Shown: positions 45,375 through 55,256 of the stretch, piece after piece
Numbering within the stretch: position 1 is the first letter of the stretch
Layout: each line of letters opens with the position of its first letter
Source of the DNA: Pictodentalium vernedei
Lineage: Eukaryota; Mollusca; Scaphopoda; Dentaliida; Dentaliidae
DNA: 64,000 nucleotides
Direction of reading: 5' to 3'
Assembly (NCBI GenBank): GCA_031216915.1
Contig: CM062297.1
Span: 369,347,704-369,411,703, forward strand
Notes under the pieces: generated by a model
Seen by the model: only the letters and a program-made list of their open reading frames with translations
Told to the model about the DNA's origin: nothing
Databases searched by the model: none
Made by a program: the position numbers and the translations under genes

Positions 45375-45986
45375 CTGTTTATGGCAAGTTAATTAGAAAC
45401 ATTTACTTCACAGATAATCCGGCATAATTTATTTATTTATTTATTATGGTTTAACGACACTTTAACAGCCAAGATCATATCGTGTCGGTGACAGCTTTAC
45501 GGGTGGAGGAAGCCGGAGTACTCGGAGATAACCACCGAGCAACGACGAGCAGCTGCCAGCTCCCCAACATCGTAATTCCGCACTGCAGAACAGGCAGGAT
45601 TAGATTGGTTGAAGACATGCGCACCATCGACATGCAGTAAGCCTCAGTGCATGGCGTCATCGTGCCCCCATGCGGACAATCGGGGTTAAGTGCCTTGCCC
45701 AAGGACACAACGCGGGAGTTCGAATCGATCGCACAGACGGTCACCCATCCAAGGACTAACCGGGCTCGACGTTGCTTAACTTTGGTGAGCTGACGAGAAC
45801 CGGTTACCGCAACGCCAACGCGCCCCAATCCGTCATAAAGAATATTTATTCGTATCGCAACTACAAACACTAAGTAAGCGTTCACTTTGGCATTCTGTTT
45901 AGCGAGTGTGTTTAATTTGCAAGGTTTTATTCTTCTTTTGAAAAAATAGCAAATCTTACTTCTTAGACTTTTATATTAATGGAAAG
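45351..45986 (+). repeat. Direct duplication, copy 1 (split by a SINE)
   Basis: aaaagttacaaaaggaaact through 'cacagataatccg' and on to 'ttagcaaatcttac'-type sequence matches 46347-46565. Copy 1 is interrupted by the 45428 SINE. The SINE's flanks aatccggcataa and aatccgtcataa mark its target duplication. Confidence 0.85.
45428..45826 (-). mobile_element. Full-length 5S-rRNA-headed SINE
   Basis: It has a (TTTA)n tail at the left and the common SINE body in reverse. At the right is a head that on the minus strand reads gcgttgcggtaaccggttct, cgtcagctcaccaaagttaa, gcaacgtcgagcccggttag and tccttggatgggtgaccgtc. This is clearly derived from 5S rRNA (SINE3 class). The body downstream is the same as in the tRNA-headed copies. 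Confidence 0.92.
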
Positions 45987-46346
45987 AAGGGGGTACGGTG
46001 GCTCGGTAGGTAGAGGTGCAGACTGCAAGCCGAGAGGTCCACGGTTTGAATCCCACATGCGGCGACCGCGTTGTGTCCTTGGGCAATACACGTCACCCCA
46101 CTGCCCACGTGGGGGCACGATGGCGTTGTGTACTAAGGCGTACTGCACGTCGATGGTGCACCTCTCTTCCGTCGATGCTAACTCTGCTTGTGTAGAGTTG
46201 ATATGTTGGGGAGCTGACAGTTGCTCGCCGTTGCTCGGTGGCTCTCTCCGGGTACTCCGGCTTCCTCCACCCGTAAAACTGTTGTGGTCATGATTAGCTA
46301 TTGTGCTGAAATAAGTGACCTTAAACACCAATAAATAAATAAATAA
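45987..46346 (+). mobile_element. Full-length tRNA-headed SINE
   Basis: It starts agggggtacggtggctcggt, with a B box ggtttgaatcccacatgcgg, then 'tgtccttgggcaatacac', the conserved body, 'ctccgggtactccggcttcc', a 3' end gaccttaaacaccaataaat and a repeat tail. Confidence 0.93.
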
Positions 46347-46565
46347 AAGTTACAAAAGGAAACTCCTTTATTTGTGGCAAGCTAATTAGAAGCAATAACA
46401 TCACAGATAATCCGTCATAAAGAATATTTATTAGTATCACACTTACCAACGCCAAGTAAGCGTTCACTTTGGCTTTTTTGTGTAGCGAATGTATTTAATT
46501 TGCAAGGTTTTATTCTTCTTGGGAAAAAAATTAGCAAATCTTACCTCCTAGACCCCTTTAATGGA
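46347..46565 (+). repeat. Direct duplication, copy 2
   Basis: The uninterrupted version of the 45351 repeat, ending near 'cctagacccctttaatggaa'. The intact copy shows the empty site of the 45428 SINE. Confidence 0.85.
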
Positions 46566-46697
46566 AAGGACAGTGTCTAACGATGACATGTTACGATGCA
46601 CGCACTGTTGCTATAATGAACCAAAAAGCGTTACAGAGCAACAAAAGTCAGTGAAAGAGCCGTTTCTTATTTTTTAATAGGTTTCAACAGTGCATAT

Positions 46698-46896
46698 GGT
46701 GGCACGGTGGCGTTGCGGTAACCAGTTCTCGTCAGATCACCGAAGTTAAGCAGCGTCGAGCCCGGTTAATCATTGGATGGGTGGCCGTCTGAGCGATCAA
46801 TTCGGACTCCCGCGTTGTGTCCTTGGGCAAGGCACTTAACCCCGATTGTTCACATGGAGGACGATGACGCCGTGTACTAAGGCGTATACACGTCGA
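46698..46896 (+). mobile_element. 5S-headed SINE, 3'-truncated
   Basis: It begins ggtggcacggtggcgttgcg and gives the 5S-derived head (gaagttaagcagcgtcgagc). The body follows to 'ggcgtatacacgtcgatg', where it joins the transposase remnant at 46897. Confidence 0.88.
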
Positions 46897-47184
46897 TGTT
46901 TTCCCTGCAGAAAGTTTCAGACAAGCAGCAAGGAAGTGGCATTCACATCGATAGGCTACCGAAATTGGAAAAATGCTCTCGGAGACAAAAGGACGGGTTA
47001 TTATCAGACTATCGATGCTGACATGACAGAAATGAACAGTCGTTTTGAAAACAGACCTCTATATGAGGCTGTTGGAACATTAGATCCCTCCTCTACAAAT
47101 TTTCTTAGCCACGAAAAGCTTCAGCCATTGGAACCAATGATTGACATTCCCAGTGCTGCAGCTCTGGGTGTAGCGAAAGAATGA
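46897..47184 (+). pseudogene. hAT/ZMYM1-like transposase remnant, internally deleted
   Basis: The open frame reads CFPCRKFQTSSKE followed by SIGYRNWKNALGDK, which looks like a TTF/MYM-type zinc-finger region near the N-terminus of hAT-related ZMYM1-like proteins. It runs straight into a segment (IDADMTEMNSRFENRPLYE, then DPSSTNFLSHEKL) I recall from the C-terminal half of such proteins. That suggests a deletion of the middle, which would carry the catalytic domain. The stop is at 47182-47184 and AATAAA at 47345. There is no start codon of its own, since the upstream codons are SINE. The family call is by recollection of motifs only. Confidence 0.5.
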
Positions 47185-47524
47185 CAGACATTCAGAAATA
47201 TAGTGTAGTGGATAATCCGAGTTCTGTAATGTGGAATTCTAAGTGAAAGTGAATATCAGATGTGTTTGCTTATAATTTATATTGATTGTTTTGTCACAGT
47301 TTGTTGTCTTTTTATGCACTATACATGTTATGACAGTTAATCTTAATAAATGCTTACGTTTGTAATTTATATTTTTTTATGTCTTTCACCCTCCCCGGAG
47401 TAGTATTTAATACTTTTCACCAATTCGCATGTTTTAGTTTGGGCAAAAAAAAATTGCCAACTCTACATGACTCTACCCCCCCCCCCCCCCCCCCTCCCAT
47501 CGTGGATATATCCTGGTTGCAGGC

Positions 47525-47625
47525 CTGTACTCCGGCTTCCTCCACCCGTAAAACTGTCACGATCATGATTAGTCTTGTGCATAAGTATATGGCATTAAAC
47601 ACCAATAAATACATAAATAAATAAC
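47525..47625 (+). mobile_element. SINE 3'-end fragment
   Basis: tactccggcttcctccaccc, gtaaaactgtcacgatcatg and the caccaataaatacataaata tail. It follows a poly-C run (47478-47495), and the 5' portion is missing. Confidence 0.85.
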
Positions 47626-48770
47626 AGTGAATAGAGATTCAAACGGGGATAAATTGTATATAGCCGTATTTTAATTCAACTCTACAAGAAAATGCCTGAA
47701 GTTTTTGAAATGATGCGCACATCGATGATGCAACTAACATTTTGAAATTTCAATTTTTATATGAAATGCCCATACCCTTAGAGTTAAATTTAAGGACAGC
47801 TTTAGAAAATTAAGGGGAGCTAATTTTCCTGTAAATCTCTTCCAATGATGAACATTGTCAGCCATGGCTTGAGAAACAATCCAAACGGTTGCCTAAATGG
47901 CATAATTTTCTCCACGTTCGCTCTTAGCGATCCTTGATCCGTGTTTCAATAGCGATTACGGACTTATTTGAGAAAATATACGCGACAGAACCTATCGTTT
48001 TCCGACGGAACATCAAGTGATGGTCCACCCCGCCCATCCTGTATCAATCCCTTGTGTTGGTTGTGTCGGCTGAAGATCAAAAAGTACGTCCGAAATACAA
48101 CTCAATTGAAAAAAGTCACTTTCTACAATAACTGTTGGATTGATGACTTCATTTGCATTGAGGGCTGGACAAGCATGACAAATTATTACGTTAATTTCAG
48201 TTATTATCTTCAGTTGCGACATTTGAAACGTTTTTGGCAAAGCTCTCTGTGACTGGGGTTGATTGAATTTAGGGAGGTGTTTGGGTGGTGATCCGGGATC
48301 GTTTCAGGAAGGTAAGAAGAATCACGACCATAGAATCCACGAAAATCAAAAGGACAAAGATGTTTATGGCATTTCAGAATGTCAAAAAAACATGTGATTG
48401 TTTATGGAGGGTGTGAAGCGTTGGTTTTGGGTGGTGGGTGGGTTTGTTCGGATGGAAAGCACTGTATTAAGACGTACAAAGTGCGCTCAGGCTGGATAAC
48501 GTAATAACAAAACGGGTCCATGTTGAGATAGGCCTCGAGCAGGAATGTGTCTTCCGATGCATTTTGCATTGTACTTCAAAGAGTTAGGAGATAAAGTCCT
48601 TTTTAAAGAATAGGTTCTGTTGGGAAGATTGGAGGGACCAGTTGGAGACTTGAAGATTGCAGGCTTATATTTCGCAGATATATGGTTCTGGAGGCAGAAA
48701 GCGAAGAGAAGGGCAAGAGGAAATGCTGGAAATTGTTGGTAGATATGGGAACAAATGAAGTCTCGAACTA
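47626..48770. other. Gene-free spacer
   Basis: No recognisable ORF or repeat. Mixed composition with GT-rich patches (about 48250-48450). Confidence 0.4.
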
Positions 48771-49141
48771 TTTATTATTTTTATTTATTTTTTTATTTAT
48801 TTATTTATTTATTTATTTGGTTCAACGACAATTTCGACAGCCAGAGTCACCTCGTTTTACTGGTGTAGGAACCCGGATTACCCGGAGAGAACCACTGAGC
48901 AGCGGCGAGCAACTGTCAGGCTCTACAATGTATTTACGCACGAGCATGGTTTATAGCAATGGTTGGAGGTAAGTACGCCATCGACGCGCAAAGCGCCTTT
49001 GAACACAGCGCCAGTGTGCCCCACGCGTGGGCAATGAGGATTAAGTACCTTGTCCAAGGACATAACGCAATTACTTTTGGTCAGGATCGAACCGTGGACC
49101 TGTTCGTTTGAAGTTTAAGGCTCTAACCACTGAGCCACGGT
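48771..49141 (-). mobile_element. tRNA-headed SINE, diverged
   Basis: A (TTTA)n tail at the left, 'acccggagagaaccactgag' and 'taccttgtccaaggacataa' in the body. At the right is a tRNA-like head (minus strand: tggctcagtggttagagcct, B box ggttcgatcctgac). A lower match to the other copies suggests age. Confidence 0.87.
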
Positions 49142-50740
49142 GATTCAAGGGCTCGAAGGGAATGAAAACGAAGGCATGGCGATACCCGTTTGTCGTAAAA
49201 TGGAGCTAAATCGAAGGTGGAGGTTGGGGCGGGAGTTCTGTTCTCCGGAAGGCGACAGCAAACTGCTTTGTGTAGAAGAGACAGGTGACTATGAGTTTGG
49301 GGGGGGGGGGGGTTGGGGGGAGAGGGGGTCAATTAAACATACGAGAAAGAGGCATCAACTGAAGCCAGTCGACAACACTGACTTGGAATGAGAAGAAAAT
49401 AAAAAAAATAAAATATTTAACTAGCCAAAACATTTAGGGAGGAAAAGCTTCATTAAGATATTTGTGTAGAAAACAATTTGGTAGGGAGGAATAGCCTCAA
49501 TAAGGTGTTTGTGTAAAAAACAATTTCGGAATTGGTAGATGCGGTATAGCATATGACACAGAAGAGATTCCTTCAAACCAAACGGTGGAACAAGCTTTAA
49601 AACTGCAAAAACGATGCAAGTCGCTGGATAACAGAGTCAAACAAACACTCGGGGTGGCGGGTGAGGGCTTCAGGATCAAGGACGGGATAGACATCATGAA
49701 ACTTTGTTACCCTACCTATTTGGTTAATCTCCTTAACAGACGGCGGTGTAAACCAACTTTTCATAATATTCGGGATTCAAAAAAAGAAACAACAATACGT
49801 TTGAGAGAGTTACCGACAAACTATCCAATAGAGGTCTGTGGCTTGGGCGTAAAGACAGCTCGAAGTGCAATAATCGTTGGAAAGAAGAATCATGGATTTA
49901 GTGACCTAAATTGAGGAGAAGGTGTGTGACTGGTGGCACCTTTGGGGGATAACTGCTGTTCAACCCGAGGTCGCGGTCACTGGTGCTTAGAAGATTTTGT
50001 GGAATTTTATCTGTAGCCGTTTGTAACAGATATGTGATATTTTGAACCACATTTCATAGGATTTTTTTTTTAACTTGGGTCAACATTTAGTCCCTTTGGT
50101 GCAAAAGACGTCATCTACTGTACTATAAAGCATTGCGGGTGGCGCCTTGTTGCCCTCGAGATTCTAGAACCCAAATGTTATATAAGTCTTAACACAAGGG
50201 GAGAGGTTGCATTGGGATTTCTTCAGCAATTGAAAATTCACAGGTAGCTGTTTGAAAATTCTCAGTCGAGAGGGTGTGGTGTAGAGATGGGCCGTATTGA
50301 AATTTTGAGTTCGGCATCGGTTTCGGTAATTTTAGGGGCTGAGGATGGGGGTATAGGTCTTGATTGAGATTTGCTGATTATACCAAAGAGGAATTCACAT
50401 CAGGAAAAACAGAATAAGTTGTTCTTGTATCATCCTACCACAATGCTATAAATGACACTGCCAATGAGCTCAACAGTGACATTCTTTTACGACCACAACT
50501 CATATATCTACAGTAATTTTGTAACTTGTTCAAAACGCACCATAATGTTTGAAGACCTATTTCAGGCTATTGTGGTCTCAGATATGTACCATGACCATGC
50601 CATCATTAGGAGGTCGTGCTGACAATAGACAAAACACCTGGGCAGTGAATTCTAGTCAGGTCTTGGATGCCTTAAAAAGTAGCCAAGATTTGACTAGAAA
50701 TCACCGCTAAGCAATAAGACATGTGGTACAGGCGTTGAAC
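49142..50740. other. No gene identified; one unassigned ORF
   Basis: It holds a poly-G run (49298-49311), a duplicated phrase 'aggaa...gtttgtgtagaaaacaattt' (49440, 49485), and an open frame at 49585-49914 (+, 109 codons, cysteine-poor, basic). I do not recognise that frame, and it has no nearby promoter or splice evidence. A diverged minus-strand copy of the 230-335 repeat is at 50288-50345. Confidence 0.35.
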
Positions 50741-50744
50741 CAAG

Positions 50745-50862
50745 TAAAGTGGTCGTACCCGGAAAAAAATTGGGACAAGCTGATTTGTGTGTCAGTTTGA
50801 AGAGGAATGTCACCCGAAGAACATATCCAAAATCCGCTTTGGGGAAATTTTTTTATAGCATT
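50745..50862 (+). repeat. Left inverted repeat flanking XPG-like copy B
   Basis: cccggaaaaaaattgggaca, agctgatttgtgtgtcag and aacatatccaaaatccgctt then tggggaaattttt match, inverted, the segment at 60880-60975. Identity is about 80 percent by eye, with a small loop of unmatched bases. Weaker similarity extends outward (ctgggca, gaattc blocks). Confidence 0.7.
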
Positions 50863-51049
50863 TATACTGATGGTGGTGTGAGAGCGAATTTCGATTAAAT
50901 TTCCGAAACCTGCATTCCAACGTTTGGGAACGTGAGGACATGGATTTGTATGAATCTATTTTTTTTACTCACTAACACACAGGGTATACAGAGTGTATCA
51001 TCACAGTCCATAACACATCGTTTGTCGGTTAGGTGGTTTCCACACAATC

Positions 51050-53305
51050 ATGTGTTTTCTCGGGAATATCGGGTCATTGATGGCTGGATCTGGCCTGGAG
51101 GAGGTCTTACAGGAAATCTATTGTCCCCTCGCAGTGGGTTCGATGTTAACCGGCAAAGCAGTGTCAAGGGCAATGCAGGGACATTTGCTGGTAGAAGCTG
51201 CGCTGACGAACAAGCTGTTAAATGCCCTTACTAGCTCAGAAATGGATGAACCCGATGCCGCTCGGAGGAGTTCATGTAGCGTTGGGAGTGGACAGAAATC
51301 TATCAACAGGGAAGATTTAGAAAGTTTCAAGGAGTTGTATGATAATGTGCTGGACAGCTCGATAGCTCTTTCCGATGTTGCAAACTCAGCAGCTCTCGTA
51401 AAGGTAAACACTTGCCACGACGAGTACAAAGCCAAACTGGCTGAACAATCGCGCACTGCTAAGCTATGGATACAATATCTAGAATATGTCCATGCACTGA
51501 AAATGTTTATCAGAGGTGAACGCCTTGGCGATTGGAACCTCCACCTCATTGCTGTCAGTAATATGTTGAACCTCTTCTCTGCCCCGGGACATGTACACTG
51601 CGCTGAGAGTTGCAGGTTGTATCTGCAAATGATGCTTGAGGTCCCCAAGAACATCCGTGGTTCTATGATAGGTTCTTCTTTGATGGTTTCCATGCTATAC
51701 GCCGGAGTTCCAGAGTTTAGACAGGCCTTTCAAGTGACCTTGTGATTGAACAAGTCCTCATGCCCTCAATTAAAAGTAGAGGTGGACTAACGCGAGGTCA
51801 TGGGGTCACCGAATCATTGTGTCAGGAGTGGATTTACACCATGCATAAATGCGCTGAAATACACGAAGCTATCACACTGCTGACTGACATGAAACTCAGT
51901 ACCAGTGAACAACATGCAGACATGGGCACTTCTCGTCGTAAACGAGACAACACCGACATGATGAAAATACTAGAGTGGTTTGACTTGTACGATCCTTTCG
52001 ACGAGAATGAAAGATTGCGCTCCGTCCTTCGGATTGTCAGCTTCCTTGGGTGATGGTATTAACTGCGACAATACCGAGTCGGTAGGGGCGGAGATACACT
52101 CTAAACTAGACAATGTTGTTGTTTCTGATACTTCCATCAAACGGAGTGATCAAAGTCGCACTTTAGACCATTTGAACCCCCGGGCGAAGTTGGATAACCG
52201 GGGGGTATCAATAGACCCATCAGCTCTGCTCAATCGATTGATAGCTATTGCTCAGAGGGAGCGCGACGTGGCACAGTTCTTCGAGTACGAACTGACTGTG
52301 ATGCCAGCAGCCCTCTTCAAAGACTTCTTTCTCTGAAAAGCAAACAAGGCAGGCCTAGCAGCTGCAATAACAGATCGAGTAGCACTTTCGAAGCCGCCAT
52401 CTGATTCCGAGTACGTGCTTGACGGATGGGCTCTCCTCCACAGAGTCAAATGGAAGGCGAAGGCTACCTACTCGGAAGTAGCCCATCAGTATGTTGGATA
52501 TGTGGCCAACAAATAAGGGCAGAATTGCTGTGTCGTCTTCGATGGTTATGGACAGCGACCAAACACAAAGAGTCATGAGCATAGAAGGAGAGCTGTCAAC
52601 GTGTGTGCCGATATCCGTTTGACAGACACCATGACTGCACACACGAACCAGGAACTGTTCTTGTTGAACGAGAATAACCAAATGTACTTCATAAGATTGC
52701 TGTCCACATTTTTGATCGCGGTTGGAGATACTGTTAACTGCAGTTCGGGCAATGATGATACCCTGATTGTTGAAAGTGCCATCAAACTTTCATCTCAAGG
52801 GAATTCAGTTGTCATTGCCGCAGATGATACTGATGTACTAGTGCTATCCGTTCACCATTGGAATCATACTTCGGCTGATGTTTATTTCCAATCAGAAGCA
52901 TGGAAGTGACATAGGGGTGGGGAGGCATGGAAGATCGCAGATATAATAGCGAAGATCGGAGAAACAACTAGGCGACACCTCCTGTTCATACATGCATGGA
53001 GTGGGTGTGATGTTACTTCGGCAACGTTTGGCCATGGGAAAACACAGCTTCTCAAGAGGTTAGAAAAGTCAAGGGAGATTCAGAAGATATCAGCAACAAT
53101 GCACGACAGCGCCGCATCTCAAGCAGAAATTGGAAGAATCGGCGCTGAACTGTTTGTAATGATGTACTCTGGCAAGCAGTCAGACACAGTGAATGGCTTG
53201 AGATACTCAAAGTTTATGACAATGGCCACTTCCAGCAAGACAGGAATCGAACCTCAGAAACTACCTCCAACTGAACGCGCGGCACACTTTCACAGCTTGT
53301 GAGTA
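51050..53305 (+). pseudogene. Multicopy protein with XPG/FEN-like core, broken copy B, 5' part
   Basis: A second, different member of the family at 22300-24620. Order: SLMAGSGLEEVLQEIYCPLA and GKAVSRAMQGHLLVEAAL; TAKLWIQYLEYVHALKMFIR with a HLIAVSNMLNLFSAPGH segment; a frame break near 51700-51735; VIEQVLMPSIKSRGGLTRGH; a frame break near 52025; then one continuous frame with DGINCDN, SIDPSALLNRLIAIA, FFEYELTVMPAALF, VVFDGY, GNDDTLIVES, AADDTDVLVL and FIHAWSGCDVTSATFGHGK. In-frame stops lie at 52334, 52514, 52907 and 53300. The acidic motifs DDT, DDTDV and GCD followed by GHGK parallel those of copy A. The frame resumes beyond the inserted LTR element at 60188. Confidence 0.75.
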
Positions 53306-54931
53306 TGTCAGGGCAAAGCCAGCCTAAATATAGGGGCAAGTGGCCTCATATGTAAAGATATTGTAAGTTCAAAATATATTCCGCATCAAGGCGAAAAACC
53401 CACGTGAATTTCACTTCTCTGTAAAGCTGGACATAGAAAAAACACACGTGGTGTATATCCAGCTTTAGCGCAGGGACCCAGGGGAGAAACAGTATGTTAG
53501 ATAAGGTCTAATCTCCATTTAACTTATACAGTAGTCGGAGTCTTACGAGACGTAATCGGTTGGTGTCAAGATGTCGTCACGGTCAATTGAGAAACGAGAT
53601 TCTAAAACGATAGAAATGTCTATCGTATCGTCACCTGATCATTAGGTAACAATCATGGCAAGAACGAATCGGTTTTCTCGACAAGTGAAGTCAGCGTTAA
53701 GTCACGCGTGAGATGACTTGTATTGATTCTGCCTCGATATACGTCATCTCCCACCGTTTTGACAGGTGGACAGATGAGCGTCGGTCCACCTGACAGGTTA
53801 GGGTAAAAAGTATATATACCTGGAAGAGCAGAGCATTAGACACACTTGGGGTCACACACACGTTGGTGAAGTCCAGGACAGGCGGACTCTGTTTCCTGGC
53901 ATAAGGGTACCTTCGATCACAGGACCCTGAAACGGCTGGAATCGCCAGAGAGGGCATTCCATGATTGATTTAGCTTAAAGTTGATAGGCGGCTACGGGGC
54001 CGAATTCGTGAGAAGGAACACCCCAGGTGGAACGTTAAAGTTTAGATTGTCGAGTAGCAGGTATCGTCCTGCATTAGTCAGAAGTGTAGGTTAATTGTAT
54101 TGTGCGTATTAACCCTTTGAATCGTCAGCCTGATTGCGTTCTGAATAGTTTATTTTGCTGTCGGAACATCGTAATACCGACTGGAGATCGGTGTGAGTGA
54201 CAATTTCGCCCTAGCACAAAAGGGGCATTTGTGAATCGTGAATTCAACCAGGAACGGTGGATATTTCAATAGGACTTTCACGGAGGACTTTAAAAAGGCA
54301 CATAAGGTATGAGTAGACAATATCTGACCCAAATCAGAAGTACGGTGGTTTATAGATGACGAACATTGCTGGTCGGAACCCTCCGACAGCCACAGGTACA
54401 GTTACGCGCAGACGTTGACATTTGAGCCTAAGCGGGTGAAGCTCTTATGGCGAGCTCACAGTAATAACATTTCAGATTTGTGAAGCTCTTATGGCGAGCT
54501 CACGGTAGTAACATTTCCAGTGTGTAGACTATAGTGCCAGTACAGGGCTATAGAATGACTATATGATTGTTTAGAATTATTTAACCGTAGTGACCCATTT
54601 TCTGTGAAAAGAATTGAATTGTTGATTGTTGAAATATTGAAACGGATTTATTTTTATGTGTAAATAAAAGAGTCGTTGTTACTTTAAATCATTCTTTCCA
54701 TTATACAGCCTGAAGTGATTAGGAATCACACCTAACGGAAATCGAACCTATTTCAGGCCAATTTGGCAGAGAAGGAATCACGGCGTCGGTCTAACTCAGC
54801 TCTCTGCGCCGAGTTCGCGACACTTGGATTCCGACCCTCCACGTTGGTCTAATTTTCCCGCAACTTCATCAGCGAGACTAAATAACCCCACGTCAGCCCA
54901 GGCCTTACGGGGCCTTAGGTGTCCTCTGACA
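53306..54931 (+). repeat. 5' LTR of the gag-protease element
   Basis: 1626 bp with TATATATA at 53811-53818, AATAAA at 54663-54668 and an internal 44-bp tandem duplication (gtgaagctcttatggcgagc at 54436 and 54480). Confidence 0.95.
53811..53818 (+). promoter_or_regulatory. TATA box of the 5' LTR
   Basis: gtatatatacctggaagag, conserved in the 3' LTR near 59067. It is followed by a transcript-like leader and, 850 bp later, AATAAA, so R and U5 would be long. Confidence 0.6.
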
Positions 54932-54936
54932 TTGAT

Positions 54937-54954
54937 TGGCGAGCGCTACCAGGA
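54937..54954 (+). other. Candidate primer-binding site
   Basis: tggcgagcgctaccagga lies 5 bases after the LTR end and begins with the required TGG. I cannot name the matching tRNA with certainty. Confidence 0.5.
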
Positions 54955-55256
54955 TATTTCTAAAAGGTAAAAAATGGCTATATGGAAATTTTGTTTTATT
55001 TTAACGGCGGTTCTGTTTATGTTTTGACGCGTTCGGTCAGCTGATGCCGTTCAAGGGTTTAATATCGCAATACAGTAGTCCCCAAAAGGATACTTAATAG
55101 CCACTATAACTGCGGTAGGTTTCAGAATATTTGGTGCGTTTAATTACGTTAAATTACAGAGGTAAATTAGGATCAATTGCCATATTTTTTTTTCTTTCTT
55201 TCTTTTCCTTCTTCATTCTTTCTGACGAGTGTTGAAGATAGAAAGAAAAAATCAAA

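Noticed and set aside
45740-45826. 5S rRNA-like sequence (also 46705-46790)
   Set aside because: Only the internal-promoter part of 5S is present, fused to a SINE body. It is not a 5S gene.
47417-47624. Pro- or Gly-rich ORFs at homopolymer C/G runs (also 26278-26629, 49123-49391, 63034-63384)
   Set aside because: They arise from reading through poly-C/poly-G runs and SINE fragments.
54111-54130. TTAACCCTTTGAA inside the LTR resembling a MITE end
   Set aside because: Present in both LTRs and with no partner end or palindrome nearby. Most likely chance within the LTR.
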